Below, in pieces: positions 8,679 through 19,235 of a DNA stretch of 63,001 nt. This DNA comes from Candidatus Nitrotoga sp. CP45 (lineage in GTDB: Bacteria > Pseudomonadota > Gammaproteobacteria > Burkholderiales > Gallionellaceae). Position 1 is the stretch's first letter, and every line of letters begins with the position of its first letter. The notes under the pieces are model-generated. The model made no database searches and was not told where the DNA came from. It was given only the letters and a program-made list of their open reading frames with translations. Location of the stretch: assembly GCA_003402375.1 (NCBI GenBank), contig QFXJ01000009.1:1-63001 (forward strand), read 5' to 3'. Both the position numbers and the translations under genes were made by a program.

Positions 8679-9932
8679 ATGACCCAACACATCAAAGTAC
8701 CGTCTCAAGGCCAAAAAATTACCGTTAACAAAGACTACACACTCAACGTGCCAGATCAGCCCATTATTCCATTTATTGAAGGCGATGGTACGGGCGTGGA
8801 TATCACCCCTGTTATGCGGCGCGTGGTGGATGAAGCGGTCACCAAGGCTTACAACGGTAAACGCCAAATTGTATGGATGGAAGTATATGCCGGAGAGAAA
8901 GCCGTAAATACTTATGGCAACGATACATGGCTACCAGATGAAACAGTAGAAGCAGTGCGCAACCATGTTGTGTCCATTAAAGGACCACTCACCACCCCTA
9001 CTTCCGGCGGAATGCGCTCACTCAATGTAGCATTGCGCCAAATTCTTGACCTATACGTATGCTTACGTCCCGTACGCTGGTTCGAAGGCGTTCCTACACC
9101 AGTAACAGCACCAGAAAAAGTGGATATGGTGATCTTCCGTGAAAACACTGAAGATATTTATGCAGGTATCGAATGGGAAGCTGGCTCGCCAGAATCTAAA
9201 AAATTAATCAAATTTTTACAAAATGAGATGGGCGTAACGAAAATTCGTTTCCCAGAAACCTCTGCTATTGGCATCAAACCGGTATCCATCGAAGGTAGTG
9301 AGCGTTTAATTCGTCGCGCTATCCAGTATGCCATAGACAATAAGCGCAAGTCCGTCACCCTGGTACATAAGGGCAACATAATGAAGTTTACCGAAGGCGG
9401 CTTCAAGAAATGGGGCTATGAACTCGCCAAGCGAGAATTCGGTGGAGTAGAAATCGACGGAGGGCCTTGGCTGAAATTGCCCGAAAAATATGGAAGTGGA
9501 GGCATCATCATTAAAGACGTAATTGCCGACGCATTTCTACAACAAATTTTATTACGTCCTGCAGAATATGACGTTATCGCGACCTTGAATCTCAACGGTG
9601 ACTATATCTCTGATGCACTGGCGGCAGAAGTCGGTGGTATTGGTATCGCGCCGGGCGCTAATTTGTCTGATAGCATTGCCATGTTTGAAGCCACCCACGG
9701 CACCGCACCGAAATATGCTGGCAAAGATTACGTAAATCCCGGTTCATTGATTCTCTCAGCAGAGATGATGCTACGCCATATCGGCTGGGCGGAAGCCGCC
9801 GATCTAATTATCAAAGGCATGAACGGAGCAATCGCCGCCAAGACCGTTACCTATGATTTCGCACGGCTAACACTAGGGGCACAACAAATATCGTGCTCTG
9901 CATTCGGCGACGCCATAGTTAAAAACATGTAA
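8679..9932 (+). CDS. icd: NADP-dependent isocitrate dehydrogenase
   Basis: 417 residues, homodimeric prokaryotic IDH type. It oxidatively decarboxylates isocitrate to 2-oxoglutarate in the TCA cycle. The substrate serine that AceK phosphorylates in E. coli (Ser113) is conserved as S114 in [12 protein letters not shown]. The NADP-specificity region [19 protein letters not shown] is present (Lys-Tyr pair after HGTAP), as are [15 protein letters not shown] and [13 protein letters not shown] ribosome site (GGGGAGCG) precedes the ATG. It stands alone, divergent from rluE and followed after 68 nt by the helicase gene. No aceK is in the window. Confidence 0.96.
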   Translation: MTQHIKVPSQGQKITVNKDYTLNVPDQPIIPFIEGDGTGVDITPVMRRVVDEAVTKAYNGKRQIVWMEVYAGEKAVNTYGNDTWLPDETVEAVRNHVVSIKGPLTTPTSGGMRSLNVALRQILDLYVCLRPVRWFEGVPTPVTAPEKVDMVIFRENTEDIYAGIEWEAGSPESKKLIKFLQNEMGVTKIRFPETSAIGIKPVSIEGSERLIRRAIQYAIDNKRKSVTLVHKGNIMKFTEGGFKKWGYELAKREFGGVEIDGGPWLKLPEKYGSGGIIIKDVIADAFLQQILLRPAEYDVIATLNLNGDYISDALAAEVGGIGIAPGANLSDSIAMFEATHGTAPKYAGKDYVNPGSLILSAEMMLRHIGWAEAADLIIKGMNGAIAAKTVTYDFARLTLGAQQISCSAFGDAIVKNM

Positions 9933-10000
9933 ATGACAGAGTAAGTTGGTTGGGTAAGACCTAAATTTATCTTAACAGTCACCACAATCAGCTGAAAACG

Positions 10001-13000
10001 GTGTTTTTAACTTTAAGGCTCCAGCATAAAGTGCATTCTCTTGTTTCATCCGTTGACATAGCCTCATCTTTTTCAACCGCATATCTGACGCGGGGACGTC
10101 AATATTATCGTGAGAACAAAGTTACGGCGCTAAATACCAGCCCAAATGGTACCTTGGTTACCGCACTTGTCGCAGGGTCAAATAAAAACCAGTATCACGT
10201 CAATATCCTTCTGCAAGCCAAGCCGGGAGGTCATGTACTGGTCAATGGAGAATGCAGTTGCCCGGTGGGCTACAACTGCAAGCATGTTGCCGCAACACTA
10301 ATCAAGGCCCAAGCAGAATCTCCTCGTGAAGTTCAAGCGCCACCAGATAAAGTATCACCAAATGTGACGGATTTACCAGATGAAATTTCCATCTGGCTGA
10401 ACGAAATGGCGCGTGTAGCCATACCAACACTAGACCGCGATACCTTACCCGCGAACGTGTCACAACGTTTACTGTATGTTTTAAAATTGAACGATAGCAA
10501 GCCAGCGGGAGTGGCAGTGGCATTTTTCACTGCCAGATTGCTCAAGGCCGGGGGGTTTGGCAAAAAAACGTTTCATAATTCCATAGCCAATATTTTTATC
10601 GGCGCGACGCCACGCTATTTTACCGAGCGAGACAAGGAAATTGTCGCGTCATTAAACTTGATGCGCACGATGGGTGGCTATTTAGCTGGTGCACAGGGTG
10701 CCCGGTGGATGACAGAAATGATTGCCACTGGCAGATGCTTTTGGGAAGTACCTGATTCCAAGCCTCTGGTCTTTGGTGAAAAATGCGTCACACAACCTGT
10801 TTGGATCCTCGACACGCAGGGAAACCAGCAGTTACAGATCGAAACAATACCGCCATCTCGAGTGCTACCGTTTTCTCCACCTTGGTATATCAATGAAATC
10901 ACATCGGCCTGTGGCAAATTAGATACCGGACTGCCCGACGAAATTGCTTGCGTTCTAGTTAGTGCGCCAGCAATCCCATCAGCACTAGCCAGCCGTATCG
11001 GCAACGAATTGACACAAAAACTACCCGGTATAAAGGTTCAGCTGCCGGAGGTGCTGCAAGAAAGAAAGGTAAGCGATCGACATCCTGTTCCATGTTTACG
11101 TTTTTACACAGTAGCATTGAATCCACCGCCTTATATGGGCTCTTTCCACTTAAAAGATGACCTCCAAAATGAGCCAAAAACACTCGATTTAGTGCGTCTT
11201 GAATTTGACTATGGCGGCGTACGAATTGACGCTATGTCAACCGAAAAATCGATAGCACAGCGTAGTGGCGATGAATTGTTGCGTATCGACCGCGATGTTA
11301 CCGCTGAAGAAAGTTATTCCCACGAACTTACCGACTTGGGATTTTTCTTTGTTGATTTATCAATTTTTTCCGAATTACATAACAAACATAATGGCTCATT
11401 TATTCTGGGTGGAGATGACAAAGAATGGATCAACTTCTGCCTTGCCAACCTTCCCGAGCTGCGAGCGTCTGGCTGGCAGATCGAAATGGAACCAAGCTTC
11501 AATTTTCGTTTCGCCGAGATTGAAGACTGGACAGCCACCGTCAATGAGGACGTTGATAACAATAACTGGTTCGGCATAGAGCTGGGTATCCAGATAGACG
11601 GACTACCAGTCAACTTACTGCCCGTCTTACTGGATTTAATTCGCCAGTTCCCAGAGCAAATGAACATGCAGGCACTGGCGCAGCTTAGCGCTGAGAACAT
11701 GCCGCTCATAGCACGGCTTGCTGATGGCCGCTTGGTGACATTACCGATTTCCCGTATACAAAATATTCTGTCAGTACTGGTGGAGCTTTTCGATAAAGAT
11801 GCAGTGCATAATTTGCAGCGAATCGAGTTGTCTGTGGTTCAGGCAGGGCGTTTGGCAGAATTGGAAGAGTTTGCGGGTTTGCGCTGGCTGGGCGGCGAGC
11901 GTTTACGTGAATTAGGGCGCAAGCTGCGCGATTTCGATGGGATTCAGCCGGTTCCACCGCCTGTTGGCCTGAAGACCGATTTGCGGGGCTATCAACAGGA
12001 AGGACTTAATTGGCTACAATTTTTGCGCGAATATGAATTAGCTGGCATTCTGGCTGACGATATGGGGTTAGGTAAAACCGTGCAGGCCTTGGCTCATCTT
12101 CTGGTAGAAAAAGAATCCGGGCGCATGAACCATCCCAGCTTGGTGGTCGCACCCACCAGCCTGATGTTCAACTGGCTGCGGGAGACAGAGCGTTTTGCGC
12201 CGGATTTACGCGTATTGGTATTGCAGGGCCAATTGCGCAAGCAACATTTCGAATCTATTGGAGCTTATGACTTGGTGCTCACCACCTACCCCTTGCTGCC
12301 ACGCGACAAAGAGGTGCTGACCGGACAAGAATTTCATTTACTAATCCTTGATGAAGGTCATATCATCAAAAATCCAAAGTCGCAAGCCACTCAAATTGTG
12401 CATCAAATCAAAGCGCGTCACAGGCTGGCACTCACTGGCACACCACTGGAAAATCACCTTGGTGAATTGTGGTCGCTATTTCATTTTCTACTGCCAGGAT
12501 TATTGGGCGATGACAAAAATTTTCGTAAGCTGTTCCGCACGCCCATCGAAAAGCAAGGTGACAACACCCGGCGCGCGGTACTTTCACGCCGCATTGCCCC
12601 ATTTTTGCTACGCCGCACTAAAGCACAGGTAGCCAAAGAATTACCGCCCAAAACAGAAATTATTCGCTCCTGCGAACTATCTGGCGCTCAGCGCGACTTA
12701 TACGAAACTATCCGGGTAGCCATGCATGAAAAGATACGCCTGGAAATCGACAAGAAGGGCATGAATCGCAGTCATATTATCATTCTCGACGCACTGCTTA
12801 AATTGCGTCAAACCTGCTGTGATCCACGCCTGCTTAAATTGCCTGCTGCGAAACAGGTAACACATTCAGCAAAACTGGAGCTTCTTATGTCTTTGCTGCC
12901 GGACATGGTGGAAGAAGGACGGAGCATACTGTTGTTCTCCCAGTTCACCTCTATGTTGGCATTGATCGAATTAGAACTTGCTAAATTTAACTTGCCCTAT

Positions 13001-13393
13001 GTCAAACTGACCGGGGACACTCGCGATCGCGCCACTCCAGTACAACGTTTTCAGAGCGGAGAAGTGCCCATCTTCCTAATCAGTCTCAAAGCGGGCGGTG
13101 TAGGCCTGAACCTCACCACCGCCGACACCGTCATTCATTATGATCCGTGGTGGAACCCTGCGGTAGAAAATCAGGCTACTGACCGCGCCCATCGCATAGG
13201 CCAGGAAAACCCGGTTTTTGTCTACAAGCTGATCACTGAAAGCACCGTAGAAGAAAAAATTGTTGCCATGCAGGAAAAAAAACGAGACTTAGCGCAAGGC
13301 ATTCTGGATGATAACGGAGAAGCCATCGCTCCCTTTTCCACAGAAGAGCTCGCAATGCTATTCGAACCATTGCAAGCATCAAATGCGATATAA
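10001..13393 (+). CDS. SWIM-domain SNF2-family DEAD/H helicase
   Basis: 1130 residues. A SWIM zinc finger lies at C85-x-C87-x5-C93-x-H95 (CSCPVGYNCKH). A long family-specific middle region follows, then a SNF2 motor: LRGYQQEGLNW, Walker A DDMGLGKTVQALA near residue 687, DEGH box near 783, LTGTPLEN, and helicase motif VI QATDRAHRIGQ near 1057. Swi2/Snf2 ATPases translocate on duplex DNA to remodel bound proteins such as RNA polymerase; RapA is the best known bacterial example, but the SWIM subfamily is not functionally defined. The start is a GTG; the ribosome site is weak and a downstream start is possible. It is a single gene with no restriction or modification partner beside it. Confidence 0.88.
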   Translation: MFLTLRLQHKVHSLVSSVDIASSFSTAYLTRGRQYYRENKVTALNTSPNGTLVTALVAGSNKNQYHVNILLQAKPGGHVLVNGECSCPVGYNCKHVAATLIKAQAESPREVQAPPDKVSPNVTDLPDEISIWLNEMARVAIPTLDRDTLPANVSQRLLYVLKLNDSKPAGVAVAFFTARLLKAGGFGKKTFHNSIANIFIGATPRYFTERDKEIVASLNLMRTMGGYLAGAQGARWMTEMIATGRCFWEVPDSKPLVFGEKCVTQPVWILDTQGNQQLQIETIPPSRVLPFSPPWYINEITSACGKLDTGLPDEIACVLVSAPAIPSALASRIGNELTQKLPGIKVQLPEVLQERKVSDRHPVPCLRFYTVALNPPPYMGSFHLKDDLQNEPKTLDLVRLEFDYGGVRIDAMSTEKSIAQRSGDELLRIDRDVTAEESYSHELTDLGFFFVDLSIFSELHNKHNGSFILGGDDKEWINFCLANLPELRASGWQIEMEPSFNFRFAEIEDWTATVNEDVDNNNWFGIELGIQIDGLPVNLLPVLLDLIRQFPEQMNMQALAQLSAENMPLIARLADGRLVTLPISRIQNILSVLVELFDKDAVHNLQRIELSVVQAGRLAELEEFAGLRWLGGERLRELGRKLRDFDGIQPVPPPVGLKTDLRGYQQEGLNWLQFLREYELAGILADDMGLGKTVQALAHLLVEKESGRMNHPSLVVAPTSLMFNWLRETERFAPDLRVLVLQGQLRKQHFESIGAYDLVLTTYPLLPRDKEVLTGQEFHLLILDEGHIIKNPKSQATQIVHQIKARHRLALTGTPLENHLGELWSLFHFLLPGLLGDDKNFRKLFRTPIEKQGDNTRRAVLSRRIAPFLLRRTKAQVAKELPPKTEIIRSCELSGAQRDLYETIRVAMHEKIRLEIDKKGMNRSHIIILDALLKLRQTCCDPRLLKLPAAKQVTHSAKLELLMSLLPDMVEEGRSILLFSQFTSMLALIELELAKFNLPYVKLTGDTRDRATPVQRFQSGEVPIFLISLKAGGVGLNLTTADTVIHYDPWWNPAVENQATDRAHRIGQENPVFVYKLITESTVEEKIVAMQEKKRDLAQGILDDNGEAIAPFSTEELAMLFEPLQASNAI

Positions 13394-13483
13394 ATGGGGA
13401 AAAGATTTATTCTGCAATAAACAATCTTCTACTAAAATTTTGCATTTCAGACCAATAACATTATTAGACGATTTATAATTAAT

Positions 13484-13511
13484 AAAAAAGCCCGCTTAAG
13501 CGGGCTTTTTT
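13484..13511. terminator. Bidirectional rho-independent terminator
   Basis: The perfect GC-rich inverted repeat GCCCGCTTAAGCGGGC (13490-13505) is flanked by A-tracts on the left and T-tracts on the right, so it reads as hairpin plus U-run on both strands. It lies between the convergent helicase gene (+) and cold-shock gene (-) and can end both transcripts. Confidence 0.9.
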
Positions 13512-13527
13512 AAACCAAAAACCTATC

Positions 13528-13731
13528 TTAAGGAGCCTGAATATTGGCGGCTTGTTTGCCTTTAGGACCTTGAACGATATCAAAAGTAACTTTTTGACCC
13601 TCTTTAAGAGACTTAAAGCCACTCATGGTAATTGCGGAAAAATGAGCAAATAAATCTTCGCTACCATCATCCGGAGTAATAAAACCATAACCTTTTGCAT
13701 CATTGAACCATTTAACTGTACCGTTTGCCAT
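13528..13731 (-). CDS. Cold-shock domain protein (CspA family)
   Basis: 67 residues, a single cold-shock OB domain with RNP1 (KGYGFIT) and RNP2 (DLFAHFS) plus the usual start [14 protein letters not shown]. The family binds single-stranded RNA/DNA and acts as RNA chaperone. Which paralogue (CspA, CspD or CspE) cannot be told from this alone; it carries no obvious features of the replication inhibitor CspD beyond family identity. The ribosome site AAGGAAG lies 8 nt before ATG. A short hairpin with a T6 run precedes it in the leader. Its terminator is at 13484-13511. clpS and clpA are divergent on the other side. Confidence 0.92.
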   Translation of the reverse strand: MANGTVKWFNDAKGYGFITPDDGSEDLFAHFSAITMSGFKSLKEGQKVTFDIVQGPKGKQAANIQAP

Positions 13732-13748
13732 GCTTCACTTCCTTAACT

Positions 13749-13769
13749 AAAAAACCGGGTGGATTCCCG
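13749..13769 (-). promoter_or_regulatory. Possible leader hairpin of the cold-shock gene
   Basis: On the minus strand a CGGG...CCCG stem (13766-13769 with 13756-13759) is followed directly by six T residues and then the ribosome site of the cold-shock gene. The stem is only four GC pairs, so it could be a weak attenuator, a thermosensitive leader structure, or chance. Cold-shock mRNAs are known for structured 5' leaders. Confidence 0.3.
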
Positions 13770-13956
13770 TTAAACTGTTTGAATTCCAAGAGCGTACATG
13801 GCAAAACCAGTACTGCAGGTAACTTGCATTCAAACACCCAAGCACTTTTTACTCCTATTTAAGCGATTTAGTCAAGGCTTATACGCTTTATTTTAAAAGT
13901 ACTTGAAAAAATCTCATGAATCATCGAACATACCAAAATGCACATTTGTAACGATA

Positions 13957-14271
13957 ATGACTATGGTAACTAAATATGAGAATGCATCCTTACTGAAAGC
14001 AGAGCGGAGCAAAATCAAACCACCTAAACTGTACAAAGTACTGCTATTTAATGACGAATTCACAACGATGGATTTTGTAATTAAAGTGCTACAAACTTTT
14101 TTTTCAATGAGCCACGAACGCGCAACCCATTTAATGCTCAAAATTCACCATGAAGGGTTGGCAATATGCGGGGTCTATACTAAAGATATCGCAGAAACAA
14201 AGATAGAGCAGGTGTCGGCATTTGCCAAACAGCACGGACATCCGCTACGATGTGGACTAGAGGAAACATAA
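13957..14271 (+). CDS. clpS: ATP-dependent Clp protease adaptor ClpS
   Basis: About 104 residues from the ATG at 13957 (another ATG is at 13963); a frame extends upstream to a TTG at 13903 but would exceed the usual ~105 residues. The core KLYKVLLFNDEFTTMDFVIKVLQ, HLMLKIHHEG and AICGVYTKDIAETK is clear ClpS. ClpS delivers N-degron substrates to ClpAP; the N-terminal-residue pocket uses Asn-Asp-Asp and a His in E. coli. Here the pocket reads N-D-E (NDEF), a conservative Asp-to-Glu change, while the His (KIHHEG) is kept. clpA starts 3 nt downstream, so the two are cotranscribed. Confidence 0.92.
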   Translation: MTMVTKYENASLLKAERSKIKPPKLYKVLLFNDEFTTMDFVIKVLQTFFSMSHERATHLMLKIHHEGLAICGVYTKDIAETKIEQVSAFAKQHGHPLRCGLEET

Positions 14272-14274
14272 CTT

Positions 14275-16524
14275 ATGATCGCGCAAGAACTTGAAATCAG
14301 CCTGCACCTAGCGTTTGTTGAAGCACGCCAGAAACGCTTCCAATTTATCACGGTGGAACACCTGCTGCTGGCGATGCTGGATAACTCCTCTGCCGCACAT
14401 GTATTGCGTGCTTGCGGGGCAGATGTCGAAGAATTGCGCGCAGTACTAACCGATTTTATTAATACGCATACGCCAGTCGCACCTGGTAACAGCGAAGTAG
14501 ACACGCAACCCACTGTCGGCTTCCAGCGCGTCATTCAGCGCGCTATTTTACATGTGCAATCATCTAGCAAAAAGGAAGTTTCCGGCGCCAACATACTGGT
14601 TGCCCTGTTTAGTGAAAAAGATTCCCACGCCGTGTTTTTCCTAAATCAGCGTGCCATCACCCGACTAGATGTAGCAAACTATATTGCACATGGAATTGAT
14701 AAAGCGGCTCAATCAAGTACTCAAAAATCAGCAGATGCCGAAATAGAACAAGAACCAAGCCAGAAGAGCGCCCTGTGCGACTACACGCTTGATCTCAACG
14801 CACAAGCTTTAGCTGGCAAAATCGACCCACTAATTGGACGCGAAACCGAGCTGACACGAGTTATTCAAACCTTGTGCCGCCGTCGCAAGAACAACCCATT
14901 ATTGGTCGGTGAAGCTGGTGTAGGTAAAACCGCTATCGCTGAGGGGTTAGCGCGCCGAATTAAGGAAAACAACGTACCAGAAATTCTCAGAAATGCTCAG
15001 ATCTATGCATTAGACATGGGCGCACTGCTAGCTGGCACTAAATATCGCGGCGATTTTGAACAACGCCTAAAGGCTGTACTTAAAGAATTAGCCGATGAAC
15101 CCAACGCCATTCTGTTTATTGACGAAATACACACTTTAATAGGTGCAGGCGCAGCCTCAGGCGGCACCATGGATGCGTCCAACTTACTCAAGCCTGCACT
15201 TTCAAGTGGTGCACTTAAATGCATCGGTGCGACTACCTATCAAGAATATCGCGGTATTTTCGAGAAAGACCATGCGCTATCACGCCGTTTCCAAAAAATA
15301 GATGTGCTGGAACCCTCGGTTGAGCAGACCATTGAAATTCTAAAAGGGTTGAAGTCTCGCTTTGAAACTCATCACGGTATCAAATACAGCGCGGCTGCAC
15401 TAACCAGCGCGGTTGAGCTATCCTCACGTTTTATCAATGACAGACACCTTCCTGACAAAGCAATTGACGTGATTGATGAAGCGGGTGCGGCACAACGCAT
15501 ACTGCCAAAATCAAAGCAAAAAAAACTTATAGGCAAACATGAAATCGAGGATATCATCGCCAAGATTGCGCGCGTACCCTCGCGCACTGTTTCTTCTGAT
15601 GATCGCAATTTATTGAAAACACTGGATCGCGACCTCAAAACCGTAGTGTTCGGCCAGAATGCCGCCATTGACGTACTGGCACGCGCCATAAAGATGTCCC
15701 GAAGTGGATTGGGCAATCCGCAAAAACCAATCGGCAGCTTCTTGTTCTCTGGCCCTACCGGTGTGGGCAAAACCGAAGTAGCGCGTCAACTTGCCTTTGC
15801 AATGGGCATGCCGCTAAACCGCTTTGATATGTCTGAGTATATGGAACGTCACGCGGTATCACGCCTTATTGGGGCACCACCTGGCTATGTCGGCTTCGAT
15901 CAGGGTGGTCTACTCACTGAAGCAATCAACAAGCAGCCTCATTGCGTATTACTACTAGATGAAATCGAGAAAGCACACCCGGACATTTTTAATATTCTGT
16001 TACAAGTGATGGATCACGGTACACTCACTGATAACAACGGACGCAAGGCAGATTTCCGTAATGTGGTTATTATTATGACCACCAATGCGGGAGCCGATGC
16101 ATTAAGTAAAGCACAGATAGGCTTCACTAAGAGCGGAGTGAGCGGCGACGAAACGGCCGAAATCAAGCGGCTATTCACGCCAGAATTCCGTAACCGATTG
16201 GATGCTATCATTTCCTTCGCCGCACTGGATAAAGAAGTCATCCTGCGCGTAGTAGACAAATTCCTGATGCAGCTTGAGGAACAACTACATGAGAAGAAAG
16301 TGGAAGTCATCTTCACCGATGCACTCAAAGACTATCTCGCCAAGACTGGCTTCGACCCGCTAATGGGCGCACGCCCGATGGCACGTTTGATTCAAGACAC
16401 CATACGAAGCGCGCTGGCAGATGAGTTACTTTTCGGTAAGCTATCGAACGGCGGCAAAGTAATCGTCACGGTTGATAAGGATGAGAAAGTGCAATTGGAA
16501 CTTGCAGAAGAAGTTGTTGTTTAA
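14275..16524 (+). CDS. clpA: ATP-dependent Clp protease ATP-binding subunit ClpA
   Basis: 749 residues: Clp N-domain (1-~145), first AAA+ module with Walker [16 protein letters not shown] and Walker [14 protein letters not shown], then a second module with [15 protein letters not shown] and [12 protein letters not shown]. It lacks the long coiled-coil middle domain of ClpB and follows clpS, so it is ClpA. The hexamer unfolds proteins and threads them into ClpP. clpP is not in the window. The 3-nt gap from clpS indicates translational coupling. The C-terminus ends in a short Glu/Val tail (EEVVV). Confidence 0.96.
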   Translation: MIAQELEISLHLAFVEARQKRFQFITVEHLLLAMLDNSSAAHVLRACGADVEELRAVLTDFINTHTPVAPGNSEVDTQPTVGFQRVIQRAILHVQSSSKKEVSGANILVALFSEKDSHAVFFLNQRAITRLDVANYIAHGIDKAAQSSTQKSADAEIEQEPSQKSALCDYTLDLNAQALAGKIDPLIGRETELTRVIQTLCRRRKNNPLLVGEAGVGKTAIAEGLARRIKENNVPEILRNAQIYALDMGALLAGTKYRGDFEQRLKAVLKELADEPNAILFIDEIHTLIGAGAASGGTMDASNLLKPALSSGALKCIGATTYQEYRGIFEKDHALSRRFQKIDVLEPSVEQTIEILKGLKSRFETHHGIKYSAAALTSAVELSSRFINDRHLPDKAIDVIDEAGAAQRILPKSKQKKLIGKHEIEDIIAKIARVPSRTVSSDDRNLLKTLDRDLKTVVFGQNAAIDVLARAIKMSRSGLGNPQKPIGSFLFSGPTGVGKTEVARQLAFAMGMPLNRFDMSEYMERHAVSRLIGAPPGYVGFDQGGLLTEAINKQPHCVLLLDEIEKAHPDIFNILLQVMDHGTLTDNNGRKADFRNVVIIMTTNAGADALSKAQIGFTKSGVSGDETAEIKRLFTPEFRNRLDAIISFAALDKEVILRVVDKFLMQLEEQLHEKKVEVIFTDALKDYLAKTGFDPLMGARPMARLIQDTIRSALADELLFGKLSNGGKVIVTVDKDEKVQLELAEEVVV

Positions 16525-16622
16525 TTTTGGCGATATCACCGTTAGTTATTGACGGTCAATTATTTTTAAAAAAATAGTATTTGTTGGTTGCTATGCAATT
16601 TTTCACAGGATGCAGGGAAAAA

Positions 16623-18533
16623 TTAACGCCCAACAGTAAAATTACGTCCCTTTTCTTTAGCCATAAACAAGTATTTATCTGCAAGTTGCAACAACATCTC
16701 AGCATTTGATAATGTTGGTGTTTTGCTGGCCACCCCGACGCTAATAGTAACTACTAAGTTCGGGTAAACGTTCCCAGCAGCTACATTCTGGCGCAATCTT
16801 TCCGCATACTGATAGGCTTGGTCTGCATGTGCATCCGGGCAAATCACCAAAAACTCTTCCCCGCCATAACGGCACACCATATCCTGTTTGCGCGCGGATG
16901 AGCGTAAAATTTGCGCCACCTGTTTCAACACATCATCCCCCACCTTATGGCCATAAGTATCATTAACCCTCTTGAAAAAATCTATATCTACTATCATGCA
17001 CGACAGCGGACGGCCACTGCGCTCTGCCACCGCCCACTGTTGTTCCAAATAATCATTTGCATGGCGACGATTAGGTAACTCCGTGAGTACATCGGTAAGC
17101 GCCATCTGCTGCAATCTCTGATTTGATGCCGCTAACTGCGCGGCAACATTGCGTAACTGCTGATGTTCAACCTTCAGTTCATCCTGCAACTGCACCATAC
17201 GCTGAGTGACACACAGTCTCGCACCCAACACTTTCGAATTAACCGGTTTGGTCAAATAATCGGAGGCTCCAGCCTCAAATATCTCTTCCATCCTATCCAA
17301 ATTGTCTTGCGCCATCATTACAAACACATGAATATTACGCCATAAATCGTTACATCTAAGCGTCTTGCAAAATTCAATGCCATTCATATTAGGCATGTGC
17401 CAGTCTGTAATAATAAGTTGAGGCATACATTTATCGAGCATGCTCAATGCTTCCACCCCATCGCCTGCAGTAGCAACCGTATGCCCCGCCTTTGTCAACA
17501 AAGATTTCAGCACCTGCGACGTTGCACAATCATCCTCTACCAGTAGGATACGCAATTCATAGAAAGTCTCCAAGCTGATCTTTAACGCCCCTTCGTCATC
17601 AAGTACTTCCATCCCATCAGGTAGAGCAGCTTGCAAAATCTCATTGAAGAGTGGTACCTCTGCCGAACGAATGCCAAACAACTTGCTTAATTCGCACCAT
17701 TCCTGCACCGTTTTATCGGCTAATTCAGTAAAAACATTCGCCTCCAAACCTTGTCTAGCGGCAATCAGAATCAATTTAGATACCATTTTTTGCCGTTGCT
17801 GCCCGCGCGATAAACACGCCTTGGAAAAATAATTTGCGATATGTAATATATTTAAAATGTGCCACTGCCGATTGCCTTCAGCAAGATCAGATAGAGCTGG
17901 ATTTTCGTGATGCAAAGCCGCTACCTGGAATATTTGTGGCAGCCCCCAGTCTGCTAACATTTCTTTAGTCAGTTGGTTATGATCAATTCCGAACTCAGTC
18001 CGTTCAAGATTAATCAATGCAGCGTCAGTATCTGCTGCTCCGACGTTTTCAATAATGAGGGAATATTCTTTAGGATATGCTGTCGCTAGTCCTAAGGAAC
18101 CAACTCGAGCCAACAAGCCGAGAATAAACATTTCTTCAGCTGCCCCCATCCTACGGCCATCCAAAAAATTTTTTGCAGCAATTGCCGTCAACAACGAATG
18201 CGACCAGAAATTTTGATAATCAAATTTTCGGCAGGCCCCATCTCGGCTATCCTCCACTAGCGACAAACCCAATACCATATTACGTACAATACTCAACCCT
18301 AACGACATGACCGCGTCCGTTATAGACGCAATAGGTCTTGTCTGGTAAGACATGAGCACATTGGCCATCTTAATCAGCCGGCCTGATAATGCCGGGTCAG
18401 TCATTATCGCGCGTGCTATCTCCTGAGTTGTTACATCTTCTTTCAAGGTAAGCTGAATTATTTTCAGGGCAATACCTTTAGGAGAGGGTAGGTGATCTTT
18501 CTCCTTGAGTGCCTCAAACTTAGTATTAACCAT
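16623..18533 (-). CDS. HDOD - response receiver - GGDEF diguanylate cyclase
   Basis: 636 residues with three domains. An HDOD domain (about 10-210; LPSPKGIALKIIQLT, ALHHENPAL) is followed by a CheY-like receiver (about 330-445) with LLVEDD and phospho-acceptor Asp in IITDWHMPNMNG. A GGDEF domain (about 480-632) carries the active-site motif GGEEF and an RxxD inhibition site (RKQD) five residues before it. GGEEF plus I-site predicts an active, product-inhibited c-di-GMP synthase controlled by phosphorylation. HDOD domains mediate signalling or protein-protein contacts and lack HD-GYP hydrolase activity. No cognate kinase is adjacent. Given the flagellar genes elsewhere, a role in motile/sessile switching is plausible but unproven. 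Confidence 0.88.
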   Translation of the reverse strand: MVNTKFEALKEKDHLPSPKGIALKIIQLTLKEDVTTQEIARAIMTDPALSGRLIKMANVLMSYQTRPIASITDAVMSLGLSIVRNMVLGLSLVEDSRDGACRKFDYQNFWSHSLLTAIAAKNFLDGRRMGAAEEMFILGLLARVGSLGLATAYPKEYSLIIENVGAADTDAALINLERTEFGIDHNQLTKEMLADWGLPQIFQVAALHHENPALSDLAEGNRQWHILNILHIANYFSKACLSRGQQRQKMVSKLILIAARQGLEANVFTELADKTVQEWCELSKLFGIRSAEVPLFNEILQAALPDGMEVLDDEGALKISLETFYELRILLVEDDCATSQVLKSLLTKAGHTVATAGDGVEALSMLDKCMPQLIITDWHMPNMNGIEFCKTLRCNDLWRNIHVFVMMAQDNLDRMEEIFEAGASDYLTKPVNSKVLGARLCVTQRMVQLQDELKVEHQQLRNVAAQLAASNQRLQQMALTDVLTELPNRRHANDYLEQQWAVAERSGRPLSCMIVDIDFFKRVNDTYGHKVGDDVLKQVAQILRSSARKQDMVCRYGGEEFLVICPDAHADQAYQYAERLRQNVAAGNVYPNLVVTISVGVASKTPTLSNAEMLLQLADKYLFMAKEKGRNFTVGR

Positions 18534-18587
18534 AGTTCAATTTACCGTTAATCCGACCACATACAATTTTTAACATTTATATATAAT

Positions 18588-19232
18588 CTATGCGCTATAC
18601 ATACGACGATGCCGAATGAACTCTCGCAGCGCTGGCAAAAATGAAATAACGATGACAACGACTACCATCAGGGTTAGATTATCTTTCACCACTGGGATAT
18701 TGCCTAAAAAATAGCCTCCCAGGGTGAAAAGGCTAATCCACGCAACACTCCCTAACGCGCTGAACAACATGAACAGACGATAGCGCATCAAACCAATACC
18801 GGCTACGAATGGCGCAAAGGTTCGCACAATGGGCAAAAAGCGAGCAAACAAAATAGCCTTACCTCCGTGCTTCCTGTAAAACGCATGCGTTTTTTCCAAA
18901 TGCTCATGTTTGAGAAAGCGCGAATTGGCACGCTTAACTAAGCGCATACCTACTAACCGACCAATCCAGTAGTTGGTGCTATCACCTGAAAACGATGCAG
19001 CCATCAGTAACGGCAAAACCAGCTTAATTTCCAGCGCGCCAACCCCGCAGAGTGCACCGACCACGAACAACAACGAATCTCCCGGTAGAAAAGGCATTAC
19101 TACCAGCCCGGTTTCGCAGAAAATAATCATGAACAGGATGGCATAAATCCACATGCCATATGCCTGCATGATTGCTAATAAATGAACGTCCAGATGCAGG
19201 ACAATATCTATAAAAGAAGTGAGCAGTTCCAC
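18588..19232 (-). CDS. DedA-family inner-membrane protein
   Basis: 214 residues, several hydrophobic helices, and the DedA signature GDSTNYWIGRLVG, then FARFLPIVRTFAPFVAGIGLM. The family (DedA/VTT/SNARE-associated) is linked to undecaprenyl-phosphate and phospholipid flipping, membrane potential maintenance and division; the paralogue cannot be assigned. The gene starts 3 nt after the secF stop, so it is probably the last gene of the tgt-yajC-secD-secF transcript. The Arg in the FLPIVRTFAPFVAG motif, important in characterised members, is present. Confidence 0.88.
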   Translation of the reverse strand: MELLTSFIDIVLHLDVHLLAIMQAYGMWIYAILFMIIFCETGLVVMPFLPGDSLLFVVGALCGVGALEIKLVLPLLMAASFSGDSTNYWIGRLVGMRLVKRANSRFLKHEHLEKTHAFYRKHGGKAILFARFLPIVRTFAPFVAGIGLMRYRLFMLFSALGSVAWISLFTLGGYFLGNIPVVKDNLTLMVVVVIVISFLPALREFIRHRRMYSA

Positions 19233-19235
19233 GGC

